Source: Sagittula salina (GTDB lineage: Bacteria; Pseudomonadota; Alphaproteobacteria; Rhodobacterales; Rhodobacteraceae). Taken from it: a DNA stretch of 64,000 bases. Below, piece after piece: positions 46,288-54,263 of this stretch (position 1 is its first letter; each line of letters opens with the position of its first letter). Both the position numbers and the translations under genes were made by a program. The notes below the pieces were generated by a model, which searched no databases, was not told the origin of the DNA, and was given only the letters and a program-made list of their open reading frames with translations. The stretch is from the NCBI RefSeq assembly GCF_017813235.1, contig NZ_JAGISH010000006.1:62001-126000 (forward strand). The letters run 5' to 3'.

Positions 46288-47328
46288 TCACGCGCTCTCG
46301 GCAAAGGGTTCTGCCTGCGCCGATGGCTCCATTCCGATATCGGCCTCCGTGCGGTGACCGGAGAAAACCAAGAGCCAGACCATGGCCGGCAGGGAAACCA
46401 CGCCGCCCACCGGCCCCCAAAGCCACAGACCAAAGAGGATCGACAGGAAGACGAGAAGCGGGTTCAGGTGCAGGCGCTGGCCCACCAGCGAGGGCGTCAC
46501 GAACTGCGCCTCGATCATGTTGAGGCCGAGATAGACGGCCATCGGGACCAGTACCATGCCGCCGTGAAAGTTCACGAAGCCCGCCACCAGCAGCGAGGCC
46601 ATCATCACCACCGGCCCGAGGTAGAGCACGAAGTTCAGGATGAAGGCAGCGCCCCCCCAAAGCATCGCGTTCGGCAGATCGAGCAGCGTCATAACGCCAA
46701 AGACGGCAAGTCCCAACCCCGCGTTGATCGACGTCACGGTGATGAAATAGTGTGAAACCGCACGATCGGCGGCTTTCAGCGCGGTTTCGCGGGCCGGAAG
46801 GTGGGCGTAGATCTCCTCTCCGGTCAGCACAAAGAAGAAGAGCGTGCCAAGAAAGATCATGGATTGCGCCATGAAGTTGGGCGCCATCCAGAGCGCATCC
46901 ATCAGGGTCGGCACAGCAGCCTTTACTGCCTCGTCAGATCCTTGGGCAATGGATTCCTCGATTTCACGGCCCAGCGACTCCGCACCGCGTACCAGGCTTA
47001 CGATATCATCGAGCCATGAGCGGATTTCCCGTTGGATCTTGGGGATTTCTTCCATCAAGCCGGACAACACCGGGCCAAGGGCGGAGACCAACAGGATCAG
47101 GACCACAATGGCGAGGATCAGCGCCAGGGAGGCACTGAGCGCGCGCGGCACGCCGATCCGGCGGAGGCGGTTCACCACCGGGGCGAGAACGACGCCCACA
47201 ACGAGGCCCAGCAGCACCGGTGCGGCCAGCGTGGCGGCGAGTTTGAGAGCGGCAACCCCGGCAATCAGCGCCATCACCATAAGGGCGCGGGCGGCATACC
47301 GGGCATCGCGTGGCGTGAGGCCCCACAT
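46288..47328 (-). CDS. AI-2E-family membrane transporter
   Basis: A 346-residue inner-membrane protein with about eight helices. It fits the AI-2E (PerM/TqsA) family: hydrophobic pairs at both ends around a soluble helical insert (LMEEIPKIQREIRSWLDDIV to PTLMDALW), and the conserved NxxxxxPxxxG-like SLVGQRLHLNPLLVFLSILFG near residue 285. Members export small molecules or ions. It is just upstream of and four bases from the envelope gene set that leads into the stress locus on the minus strand. Confidence 0.85.
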   Translation of the reverse strand: MWGLTPRDARYAARALMVMALIAGVAALKLAATLAAPVLLGLVVGVVLAPVVNRLRRIGVPRALSASLALILAIVVLILLVSALGPVLSGLMEEIPKIQREIRSWLDDIVSLVRGAESLGREIEESIAQGSDEAVKAAVPTLMDALWMAPNFMAQSMIFLGTLFFFVLTGEEIYAHLPARETALKAADRAVSHYFITVTSINAGLGLAVFGVMTLLDLPNAMLWGGAAFILNFVLYLGPVVMMASLLVAGFVNFHGGMVLVPMAVYLGLNMIEAQFVTPSLVGQRLHLNPLLVFLSILFGLWLWGPVGGVVSLPAMVWLLVFSGHRTEADIGMEPSAQAEPFAESA

Positions 47329-47332
47329 TTGG

Positions 47333-47974
47333 TCAGATCCTGTCCTGGTTGTCGTAGCGGTGGGTAGGTTTGGGCCCGCTGGGGAAGGGCTGGAGGCGCG
47401 CTTCCTCCACAGAAAGCTGGTTATCGGCGGCGCGCAGACGCTGATCGCGGGTTTCCTGCGCCTTCAGGGCCTTCTTCGGCCAGAGCTGTCGGGCGGCGAA
47501 ACCCAGCGCCGCAGCGGCAAACAGGAGCGTCAGTTTGTTCTCCCTTGCCACAGCAAGCGGGGTGGTGGGGCGTTTTTCCACTTCCTCCTGCGCCTCGAGA
47601 GCCTCGATACGCTTGCGGATCACGCGCTTGCGGGCCTCGGGCGGCAGGTGGGACAGACCTTCGTGCAGGGACAGCCTCATGGCTTCGGCGCTTTGCGGTT
47701 CAGAGGGTGCGGCAGCGGCCTGCGGCTGCGGAGGCTTCGATCTCGACGACTTGGCGAAGATCATCGCCAGTCCGGCACCTACGAGAACGGTGGCCAGAGG
47801 GTTCGCCCTTGCCGTCTTCAGCGCGGTCTTCATGGCGGTCTGGGCAAGGTCTGTACCCAACACCGCAGTTGGCCGGGTCGATTGCGTCAAACCCGAAATC
47901 GCCTGCGCGAGGGCGGCGCGGTGGGCGGCGGCTTGTGCCTCCAGTTCAGCGGTGCGTTTAGTACGGCGGGACAT
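47333..47974 (-). CDS. DUF3618-like membrane-associated protein
   Basis: A 213-residue protein. The N-terminal helix (RTAELEAQAAAHRAALAQAIS) and a following hydrophobic segment ANPLATVLVGAGLAMIFAKSS resemble the DUF3618 family. A second hydrophobic stretch ENKLTLLFAAAALGFAARQLW lies near residue 155 with charged, helical spacers between. It would be an inner-membrane protein with helical cytoplasmic parts. It overlaps the holin-superfamily gene upstream by 17 bases. Such genes often accompany DUF883 and holin-X-like proteins in stress-induced clusters of alphaproteobacteria. Confidence 0.65.
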   Translation of the reverse strand: MSRRTKRTAELEAQAAAHRAALAQAISGLTQSTRPTAVLGTDLAQTAMKTALKTARANPLATVLVGAGLAMIFAKSSRSKPPQPQAAAAPSEPQSAEAMRLSLHEGLSHLPPEARKRVIRKRIEALEAQEEVEKRPTTPLAVARENKLTLLFAAAALGFAARQLWPKKALKAQETRDQRLRAADNQLSVEEARLQPFPSGPKPTHRYDNQDRI

Positions 47975-48356
47975 GCGGCGCCTCCGCGGCTGCGTGAACG
48001 TCGGCGCGCAGGTTGGCCATGGCGCGTTTCGGCACGAGGTTCTGCGGTTTGACCCTTCGGATGCCGACGTACGCGGCCAGCGCCGCGATCAACAGGGCCG
48101 CTCCGCCGGTGATGAACGCGGCGTGCAGCCACGAAAACCCGTAACCGTGCAGCGCCAGAACGACGGCTCCGGCCAGGACGACAAGCCCGATGAAGCCCAG
48201 CATCCCGGCCAGCGCGATCAGTGCGACGCCGATGGCCATGCCGCGCGCGCCGTCCTCGATCTCTGCACGGGCCAGCGCAAGTTCAACGCGCAGAAGGCCA
48301 CGCAACTCCTGCACGAGCAGGGCGATGGAGGCGGGGAGGCCATTGGGAGGGATCAT
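47958..48356 (-). CDS. Holin-superfamily-III-like membrane protein
   Basis: A 132-residue protein resembling the Phage_holin_3_6 (holin-X) family found in chromosomal stress clusters. The amphipathic start (LVQELRGLLRVELALARAEI) is followed by two membrane helices (GMAIGVALIALAGMLGFIGLVVLAGAV and WLHAAFITGGAALLIAALAAYVG). No phage genes surround it, so a lysis role is unlikely. It sits between the DUF883-like and DUF3618-like genes on the same strand, forming a likely envelope-stress operon. Confidence 0.7.
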   Translation of the reverse strand: MIPPNGLPASIALLVQELRGLLRVELALARAEIEDGARGMAIGVALIALAGMLGFIGLVVLAGAVVLALHGYGFSWLHAAFITGGAALLIAALAAYVGIRRVKPQNLVPKRAMANLRADVHAAAEAPHVPPY

Positions 48357-48569
48357 ATGAGAGGTGTCCGTCGGTCTGCCGGGTGGTCGGGCGCAGGATC
48401 TGCGTCCCGCAGCCTCGGTGTGGTTCAGGTCTCGGCGTGGCTCAGGTCACGTCGGCCAGCCCCTGGCGGCCAGTGGCATAGGCTAGTCGGAACAGGCCGG
48501 TCGCGGGCGAATTGCTGGAGCCCGCCATGCGGGACAGGGCCAGACCCGGTCCCGCAGGGGGGGAGGGCG

Positions 48570-48881
48570 TCAGCGCCGCGCCTTCATAGCGAGGCCGATC
48601 AGCAGACCCACGCCGACGGCACCCAGCAACGTCGCGGTGGGATTGCGCCGCACGGCGGACTCAAGCTGTCCATGGGCCTCGCGCACCATCATCGCGCCCT
48701 CATCGTAGGCGGCGCGACCGGATTCCTGCGCGGCGGCAAAGGCCTGCTCGGCGTGATCGCGGGCCTCGGAATAGCCCTCCTCGATTGAGTCGCGCGCGGA
48801 GTTCACCGCGTCGCGGGCATGGGCGGTGGCGCGGTCGATGCCGTCGGAGCCGTTGCGCAGCGGGTTCTTGGAAGCACTCAT
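48570..48881 (-). CDS. DUF883/ElaB-YqjD-like ribosome- or membrane-associated protein
   Basis: A 103-residue protein. Residues 15-75 are a long amphipathic, Ala/Glu-rich helix (DRATAHARDAVNSARDSIEEG), and the C-terminus is a membrane helix (TATLLGAVGVGLLIGLAMKARR). This is the ElaB/YqjD/YgaM plan; those E. coli proteins are tail-anchored and stationary-phase induced. The start at 48881 follows AAGGAGATCCATC. A candidate EcfG promoter (GGAAC-N16-TGTT) lies 23-47 bases upstream, placing it in the general stress regulon. Confidence 0.78.
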   Translation of the reverse strand: MSASKNPLRNGSDGIDRATAHARDAVNSARDSIEEGYSEARDHAEQAFAAAQESGRAAYDEGAMMVREAHGQLESAVRRNPTATLLGAVGVGLLIGLAMKARR

Positions 48882-48903
48882 GATGGATCTCCTTTCCGAG
48901 ATG

Positions 48904-48928
48904 AACACGCCCAATCGCATTTGGTTCC
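48904..48928 (-). promoter_or_regulatory. Candidate EcfG promoter before the DUF883-like gene
   Basis: On the minus strand: GGAAC (48928-48924), 16 bases, then TGTT (48907-48904). The alphaproteobacterial EcfG consensus is GGAAC-N16/17-CGTT; here the first base of the -10 box differs, as in the phyR-side copy. Confidence 0.6.
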
Positions 48929-48988
48929 CGCGTCTAGTGGAAATCCCGAACGCGCAGGCCGGATTCGATCAGGCGGGATTCGATCCGC

Positions 48989-49013
48989 GGAACCAATCGC
49001 CCTTTTGCGGGTT
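48989..49013 (+). promoter_or_regulatory. Candidate EcfG promoter before the DUF1328 gene
   Basis: GGAAC (48989-48993), 16 bases, then GGTT (49010-49013), one base off the CGTT consensus. It lies 79 bases before the start of the small membrane protein gene and 61 bases from the oppositely directed copy at 48904-48928. Confidence 0.55.
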
Positions 49014-49091
49014 GAGCCGGCAGAGTGATCGAAACGCCGGTCACACCGCAAACGGTCCCAGACGGACCCCAAAAAGACCAAGGAGAATTCA

Positions 49092-49265
49092 ATGCTGTAC
49101 TGGGCTCTTGTCTTCCTTGTTGTCGCCATCATCGCCGGCGTCTTTGGCTTTGGCGGCATCGCTTCGGCTTCGGCCGGCATCGCACAAATCCTGTTCGTGC
49201 TTTTCCTCGTGCTCTTTGTCGTGGCCATGGTGGCCCGTGCCCTGCGTGGCCGGTCTCCGACCTGA
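49092..49265 (+). CDS. DUF1328 (UPF0391/YtjA-type) small membrane protein
   Basis: A 57-residue protein made almost entirely of two membrane helices: [20 protein letters not shown] and [19 protein letters not shown], joined by the family segment GGIASASAG and ending in a basic tail (RALRGRSPT). The match to the DUF1328/UPF0391 family is very clear, though its function is unknown. AAGGAGAATTCA precedes the ATG. A candidate EcfG promoter upstream and a hairpin terminator downstream suggest a single-gene stress-induced unit. Confidence 0.9.
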   Translation: MLYWALVFLVVAIIAGVFGFGGIASASAGIAQILFVLFLVLFVVAMVARALRGRSPT

Positions 49266-49596
49266 CACGGCCCCGCCCGCACACGGACTGATCATCGGAA
49301 CCAGACCACCAATAATGAACGAGCCGGACATTAGAATATCCACGCTTGTCAAAGGCCCGGAGCGGACCCCGCCCCGGGCCATTTCGCATTCCGTATAATG
49401 GCGTTATAGCGGCGGTGATGCCCAGAAGCGCGGCGAACCCAAGAGCGCGCGATGCAGTTCGGAGCCGGAGGCAGCGACGGGGCAGTCCTGAGGTCTGCTC
49501 AGGGCAAGTTGATTTGGCCCCATGACGGTTTGGGGTGTACCATGGCACCCGTCGCGTTATTACACGTACCAGAAATCGAAAGGTGACGAGTCCTCC
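49266..49596. other. 331-bp intergenic region before the GAF-HWE kinase gene
   Basis: Contains a hairpin terminator for the DUF1328 gene (49354-49380) and the kinase promoter region. A TATAAT sequence (49394-49399) has no good -35 partner. No GGAAC box precedes the kinase at a useful distance. Confidence 0.5.
49354..49383 (+). terminator. Hairpin terminator after the DUF1328 gene
   Basis: GGCCCGG and CCGGGCC form a perfect 7-bp stem with a 13-base loop, followed by ATTTCGCATT. Confidence 0.5.
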
Positions 49597-50763
49597 ATGA
49601 ACCGCGTGCACATCGAAAGTGTCAAACCCGACCCTGCGGATACGGATGTGCGCGCCGAGGGCCACGCCGAGAAACTGGCCGATCCCGCGCGTCTGAACGC
49701 GCTGGAGATGCTGGGCGTCATGGAGGACACCACCGATCCCGCGCATGAACGCAGCGTGCGTCTGGCCGGGCGCATCCTGCAGGCCCCGGTCAGCCTCGTG
49801 TCCTACGTCGACACGGAACGACAGTTTTTCAAGGCGCAGACCGGGCTATGTGGGCCGGCTTCGGAGGCACGCGGAACGCCGCTCACGCATTCCTTCTGTC
49901 AGTATGTCGCCAGCACCGGCGAACCGCTGATGGTGAACGACGCGCGCGAAGACCCGCTGTTGGCGGACAACGGCGCGGTGCACGATCTCAATGTGGTCGC
50001 TTATCTCGGCGTGCCGGTCCGGGCTCCCACCGGCGAGGTTCTGGGATCCTTCTGCGTCATCGACGACTCGCCGCGAACGTGGACCCAACAGGACCTCGAC
50101 GCGCTGAACGATCTCGTCGCAATGCTGGAAGCGGAGCTCGCCCTGCGGCACACGGTGAACGAGCGCGAGATTGTTCTGCAGGAAATGAATCACCGCATTC
50201 GCAACCTGTTTTCTCTGATCAACGGCATGGTGCGTATCGACCGCCGCTCCGCCTCAAGTGCAGAAGCGCTGGCCGACAGCATCGCCCGCCGGTTGGAAGC
50301 CCTGAGTGCGGCGCACCAGATGATCGTGCCCGTGGTGGATGCGCAGCGGCATCTCGGCATTCACGCGGAACTGCGCGACCTGCTGGAAAAGCTGCTGCTG
50401 CCCTACAAAAGCGGGGGCCGCCTTACGCTGAGTGGCGACAAGGTCAACATCGGCCCCAAATCAGTGGTCTACATGACGCTGGCTATCCACGAGATCGCGA
50501 CGAATTCCGCAAAATACGGCGCACTGTCGGTTTCGGACGGGCGGCTGGATATCCGCTGGTGGACCAAGGATGGCGACCTGATGCTGGATTGGGTCGAAAC
50601 CGGCCATTCGTGGGGCGAGACGGAGGTGCGCGGCACCGGCTTCGGCTCCCGCCTGCTGACGATCTCTCTCGAAGGGCAACTGGAAGGTGCACTGACCACG
50701 GAGGCCGCGGAAGACAGCTACCGCCACCGGATGCGGCTGCCGTTGGCGCGGCTGGTACTCTGA
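49597..50763 (+). CDS. GAF-domain sensor histidine kinase, HWE/HisKA_2 type
   Basis: A 388-residue soluble kinase. Residues 45-185 are a GAF sensor (FFKAQTGLCGPASEARGTPLTHSFC to GSFCVIDDSPR). The H-box EMNHRIRNLFSLINGMVRI near residue 200 marks the HisKA_2/HWE type, and the ATPase domain has AIHEIATNSAKYGALS (N-box) and GTGFGSRLL (G-box). The start at 49597 is chosen at the family N-terminus. Kinases of this type commonly phosphorylate PhyR. It converges with phyR across a bidirectional terminator, so it is a likely input to the stress switch. Confidence 0.87.
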   Translation: MNRVHIESVKPDPADTDVRAEGHAEKLADPARLNALEMLGVMEDTTDPAHERSVRLAGRILQAPVSLVSYVDTERQFFKAQTGLCGPASEARGTPLTHSFCQYVASTGEPLMVNDAREDPLLADNGAVHDLNVVAYLGVPVRAPTGEVLGSFCVIDDSPRTWTQQDLDALNDLVAMLEAELALRHTVNEREIVLQEMNHRIRNLFSLINGMVRIDRRSASSAEALADSIARRLEALSAAHQMIVPVVDAQRHLGIHAELRDLLEKLLLPYKSGGRLTLSGDKVNIGPKSVVYMTLAIHEIATNSAKYGALSVSDGRLDIRWWTKDGDLMLDWVETGHSWGETEVRGTGFGSRLLTISLEGQLEGALTTEAAEDSYRHRMRLPLARLVL

Positions 50764-50805
50764 TCAAGCGCCCCCGATTTATCGCCTGACGCCCCACACA
50801 CGAAA

Positions 50806-50827
50806 AAGGGCCCCGCATGGGGCCCTT
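50806..50827. terminator. Bidirectional terminator between kinase and phyR
   Basis: AAGGGCCCC and GGGGCCCTT form a perfect 9-bp stem with a GCAT loop. An A-run upstream (CGAAAAA) gives a U-tract for phyR on the minus strand, and TTCGTT follows on the plus strand. Confidence 0.8.
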
Positions 50828-50852
50828 CGTTGATTACGGAAAAGACCCGGTA

Positions 50853-51662
50853 TCAGGCCCGCAGTGTTTCGGTCGATGAGAAGAACATCGCCTGGCTGAC
50901 GGCAGAGCGTACCTGCTCCTCTGTGTAGGGCTTCGCGATGAGGAACGCAGGCTCCGGGCTTTCGCCGGTCAGCAGGCGTTCGGGGAAGGCGGTGATGAAG
51001 ATCACCGGGATGTCCGCGCTCTCGCCGAGGATCTTGTTCACCGCGTCAATGCCCGATGACAGATCTGCCAACTGGATATCCGACAGAATAAGATCCGGGG
51101 TTTCCGTCTTGTAGAGCGAGAGTGCCTCACCCTCGGTCTTGGCGATGCCGGTGACCTGGTGGCCCATCTCGCCGACAATGCTTTCGAGGTCCATGGCGAT
51201 GATCGCCTCGTCCTCGATGATCATGACCTTGCCGGAAACCGACTTGGCCATTTCGGCGTAAGCGATGTCGACCAGCGCCCGGGCCTCGTCTTCGGTGGTG
51301 TCGAGCACGGCCCCCACTTCCGCGAAAGACATCTCCTCGATCGTGTGCAGCAGCAGTGCCTCGCGCGTGTCCCGGGTTAGCCGGGCGAGGTGCTTCTGCG
51401 CCTTCGCCGCAAGCCCGTCGCCGTCTCCGGCAAGCGCGCCGCCGGTGGAACTCCAGATCATCTGGAATACCTTGAACAGCGCGACTTTGGGCGAAAGGGA
51501 CCGATCGAAGCTACTGATATCGCTCAGAATCGCCTCCAGCGTGGCGGCGGCGTAATTATCCCCCTTGTCCTGTGACCCGGTCAATGCGCGGGCATAGCGA
51601 CGCAGGAAGGGCAGATTGCTGCCGATCAGGCTGGTAAGGTCGGTTGACTCAGATGTGCTCAT
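50853..51662 (-). CDS. phyR: General stress response anti-anti-sigma regulator PhyR
   Basis: A 269-residue protein with the PhyR plan: an N-terminal sigma-factor-like domain (1-130; FLRRYARALTGSQDKGDNYAAAT, then LLHTIEEMSFAEVGAVLDTTEDEARA) and a C-terminal receiver (139-260) with phosphoacceptor Asp in PDLILSDIQL and Lys in FLIAKPY. When phosphorylated it captures NepR and frees EcfG. The start at 51662 (MSTSEST) is chosen over a longer frame. It is divergent from nepR-ecfG, and an EcfG-like promoter overlaps that of nepR. Confidence 0.94.
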   Translation of the reverse strand: MSTSESTDLTSLIGSNLPFLRRYARALTGSQDKGDNYAAATLEAILSDISSFDRSLSPKVALFKVFQMIWSSTGGALAGDGDGLAAKAQKHLARLTRDTREALLLHTIEEMSFAEVGAVLDTTEDEARALVDIAYAEMAKSVSGKVMIIEDEAIIAMDLESIVGEMGHQVTGIAKTEGEALSLYKTETPDLILSDIQLADLSSGIDAVNKILGESADIPVIFITAFPERLLTGESPEPAFLIAKPYTEEQVRSAVSQAMFFSSTETLRA

Positions 51663-51696
51663 CGTCCGTGTTCCATCATTTTTTTTGCATTCCCTG

Positions 51697-51721
51697 GGAA
51701 CCAAACACGGGAGGCGGCGTT
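51697..51721 (+). promoter_or_regulatory. EcfG promoter of nepR-ecfG
   Basis: GGAAC (51697-51701), 16 bases, CGTT (51718-51721): an exact match to the EcfG consensus, 41 bases before the nepR start. It implies positive autoregulation of ecfG. Confidence 0.85.
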
Positions 51722-51728
51722 ATGTTCC
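51704..51728 (-). promoter_or_regulatory. Candidate EcfG promoter of phyR, overlapping the nepR promoter
   Basis: Minus strand: GGAAC (51728-51724), 16 bases, TGTT (51707-51704). It interleaves with the plus-strand promoter, so the two transcripts start from opposite faces of the same 32-bp stretch. Confidence 0.55.
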
Positions 51729-51761
51729 CGCCATCGACAGAAAAAAAGCGTACGCTCCAAC

Positions 51762-51932
51762 ATGAACTCAGATCGGAAGACATCAAGGGTGCAACAGGAA
51801 ATCGACGAAAACCTGAAGCGCGCCTACGGGGACGTCACACAGCAGGATGTGCCGGATCGGTTCACCCAACTGCTGGCGCAACTCAAGGCAGCAGAAGGCG
51901 GCAAGCCCGCCAAGGATAGCGATAATGCCTGA
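51762..51932 (+). CDS. nepR: Anti-sigma factor NepR
   Basis: A 56-residue protein that holds EcfG inactive until PhyR binds it. The central helix-forming core EIDENLKRAYGDVTQQDVPDRF (residues 14-35) is the NepR signature, followed by a second helix TQLLAQLKAAE. It is too short for standard gene-calling cut-offs but is clear by position and sequence. Its stop overlaps the ecfG start by eight bases, coupling the two. An exact EcfG promoter lies 41 bases upstream. Confidence 0.92.
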   Translation: MNSDRKTSRVQQEIDENLKRAYGDVTQQDVPDRFTQLLAQLKAAEGGKPAKDSDNA

Positions 51933-52488
51933 AATCGACACGCGCGAGCCCCGTGACCAGCTTGTGGATCATCTGGGCGCGATGCGCGCCTTTGCCATGT
52001 CGCTGACTGGCAACTCCGCCCTGGCCGACGACATGGTGCAGGATGCACTGGTGAAGGCCTGGACGAAAATCGGGACATTCGAAAAGGGAACCAATCTGCG
52101 GGCGTGGTTGTTCACCATTCTCAGGAACACGTACTACTCGCACCACAGAAAAGCGCGGCGCGAGGTGGGCGATCCTGACGGAACGTTCTCGTCCAACCTG
52201 GCGCAGAAGCCCGATCACGACGGCCGGCTTCAGATGCGAGACTTCAACGCAGCATTCGCGTTGCTGTCGGACGAGCAGCGCGAAGCGCTGGTTCTGGTTG
52301 GTGCGGAAGGGTTCTCCTACGAGGAGGCGGCAGAAACCTGCGGCGTCGCCGTGGGCACCGTAAAGAGCCGGGTCAACCGTGCACGGGCACGTCTGGCCGA
52401 ACTCATGGGCCTTGGGGACGACGAGAATCTGGAACTGACGGACCGGGTAACGACAGGGATCGTATCGGCGCAGCGCCACGCCATGTGA
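51925..52488 (+). CDS. ecfG: ECF sigma factor EcfG (general stress response)
   Basis: A 187-residue sigma factor with region 2 (DHLGAMRAFAMSLTGNSALADDMVQDALVKAW, the ALADD-VQDA segment binding the -10 box) and region 4 (LSDEQREALVLVGAEGFSYEEAAETCGVAVGTVKSRVNRARARL). The linker lacks an SnoaL extension, as in EcfG (ECF15). The start at 51925 overlaps nepR and is supported by the family N-terminus; a longer frame is not. It directs transcription from GGAAC-N16/17-CGTT promoters, several of which lie in this region. Its stop overlaps the kinase GTG. Confidence 0.94.
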   Translation: MPEIDTREPRDQLVDHLGAMRAFAMSLTGNSALADDMVQDALVKAWTKIGTFEKGTNLRAWLFTILRNTYYSHHRKARREVGDPDGTFSSNLAQKPDHDGRLQMRDFNAAFALLSDEQREALVLVGAEGFSYEEAAETCGVAVGTVKSRVNRARARLAELMGLGDDENLELTDRVTTGIVSAQRHAM

Positions 52489-54263
52489 TTCATAACGATA
52501 GAAGAGCTTTGAACGTGTTCAGGGTCCTGAAGAAAAACCTCGGCGCGCGCATCGCGTTTCTGATGTCCTTGGCAATGCTGCCTCTGGGCCTGATCTCCGT
52601 GTACCAGACGCATGTCGTGGTGGACGAGGCGCAGGACCTGTCGAAGGCGGCATTGCTGTCGGAAACGGTGGCTGCGGCCAGCGGTGAGCGAGAGCTGATA
52701 CAGCAGGCCCTGGGCGCGGCTCAGGGTCTGTCCTCTGCCGTCGCACGCGTACCGAATGCAGCCTGCAAGAACATCCTTGCGAATTTCATCGGTGACCAGC
52801 AGTTGTTCATCTTTGCCGGCTTTATCGCGGCGGACGGACGAATGGACTGTTCGTCGAACGGGCAGGTGCGCAACTTTGCCGGATCGCAGCTGCTGCGCGA
52901 CTCGCTCGAACGGGCCGGCCCGGCGGTCAGGATGCACCCAAGCGGTCCCGTTACCCAACAATCTGTCATTACAGCCTCTCATCCCGTGCGCAGCGGAGCT
53001 GAGATTTTGGGGGTGGTGTCTATTTCCATCCCGCACTCCGTGGCGAACGCCCTTATGGAGAATCCTCTGCCCTCGACTCAACTGAAGCTCGCTTCGGTGA
53101 ACATCGACGGCGACGTGGTGGCGTCCACCAGCGGCCTTGAGGGCGCGCCGGGTTTCCTGCCGCGCGACATTCCCACGACCAAGCTGCTGACCCGCGTGGG
53201 CCAGACCTTTCGCGGCGTGGCCGGAAATGGCGAGGAGCGTTTCTTTGCCGTGGCACCGATGATCGACGATGTCATGGTACTGGTCGGCAGCTGGCCGGTC
53301 TCTGCCGCCGATGCCAGTGGCGAAGGTCCGCGCGCGCGACTGGCGGTGATATTCCCGGCGCTGATGTGGCTGGCGGGGATCGGCGTGGCCTTTCTGGGCC
53401 TGCAACGGCTGGTCGTGCGCCACGTCCGGGAGTTGCGTTCCGCCATGCGCCAATTCGCGCTGGGGGAGCGCAAGCATTCGCATCTCGCGCTCGACGATCC
53501 GCCGGAGGAACTGGAAGAGGCGCAGCGCGCCTTCAATCGCATGGCGCTGATCCTGACAGAGGCGGAGGCCCGCCAGGAAAAGGACTTGCGCGACAAGGAG
53601 GTGCTGCTGAAAGAAGTGCACCACCGTGTGAAAAACAACCTGCAACTGATCGCATCCATCATGAACATGCAGGCGCGGTCCGCCCGCTCGGCAGAGGCGC
53701 GGCACATGCTGGCCGGCCTTCAGCGCCGCGTCCGCGGGCTGGCGATGCTGCACCGCACGCTCTACACCACGCCGGATCTGACGACGGTCGACTCCGGCGA
53801 TCTGATCCGCACCGTTGTCGAGGACGTCAGCACACTCTCGCAGGATGGGTCCGTTGTGCTGGATTCCGAAATCGCCAGCGTGGCGCTATTCCCGGATCAG
53901 GCGGTTCCGCTGTCGATGCTGGTGACGGAGGCGCTGACCAATGCCTATAAATACGTGGGTACGACCGAGGACGGCGTGCGACAGATCACGATCCGCTTGC
54001 TGGAAGTCGAAAACGGCGATGTCGAGCTGCAGGTGGAAAACTCGCTGGACATCGAAAACCACGTACCGGATTCGCAGCCAAATGCAGCACCCGATGCGGA
54101 ACTGGAAGGTGGTGACGGGCTTGGGAACCGTCTGATGACGGCCTTCATACGGCAGTTGGACGGTCGTGTGACGCATACCAAGGACGAACGGCTGTATGCG
54201 CTGCACATCACCTTCCCCCGCCGCGACTTTTCCCCGCAGCGGCGGATCGACAATGCCGCGTGA
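52485..54263 (+). CDS. Membrane sensor histidine kinase, HisKA_2 type, in the nepR-ecfG operon
   Basis: A 592-residue kinase. Helix 1 (ARIAFLMSLAMLPLGLISVY) and helix 2 (ARLAVIFPALMWLAGIGVAF, near 285-305) frame a periplasmic sensor domain of about 230 residues with two Cys (PNAACKNI, RMDCSSN). A HAMP-like linker, the H-box LLKEVHHRVKNNLQLIASIM near residue 375 and a HATPase domain (LVTEALTNAYKYVG; GDGLGNRLM) follow. GTG at 52485 overlaps ecfG; a later GTG is possible. Kinases next to ecfG commonly control PhyR phosphorylation, so this is probably its main partner. Confidence 0.88.
   Translation: MIHNDRRALNVFRVLKKNLGARIAFLMSLAMLPLGLISVYQTHVVVDEAQDLSKAALLSETVAAASGERELIQQALGAAQGLSSAVARVPNAACKNILANFIGDQQLFIFAGFIAADGRMDCSSNGQVRNFAGSQLLRDSLERAGPAVRMHPSGPVTQQSVITASHPVRSGAEILGVVSISIPHSVANALMENPLPSTQLKLASVNIDGDVVASTSGLEGAPGFLPRDIPTTKLLTRVGQTFRGVAGNGEERFFAVAPMIDDVMVLVGSWPVSAADASGEGPRARLAVIFPALMWLAGIGVAFLGLQRLVVRHVRELRSAMRQFALGERKHSHLALDDPPEELEEAQRAFNRMALILTEAEARQEKDLRDKEVLLKEVHHRVKNNLQLIASIMNMQARSARSAEARHMLAGLQRRVRGLAMLHRTLYTTPDLTTVDSGDLIRTVVEDVSTLSQDGSVVLDSEIASVALFPDQAVPLSMLVTEALTNAYKYVGTTEDGVRQITIRLLEVENGDVELQVENSLDIENHVPDSQPNAAPDAELEGGDGLGNRLMTAFIRQLDGRVTHTKDERLYALHITFPRRDFSPQRRIDNAA

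Noticed and set aside
47958..48356. Prophage lysis gene because of holin-like helices
   Set aside because: No phage structural, integrase or endolysin genes nearby. This holin-X-like family is common in chromosomal envelope-stress clusters.
49266..49596. EcfG promoter for the GAF-HWE kinase
   Set aside because: The only GGAAC (about 49292) has no GTT at 16-17 bases downstream.
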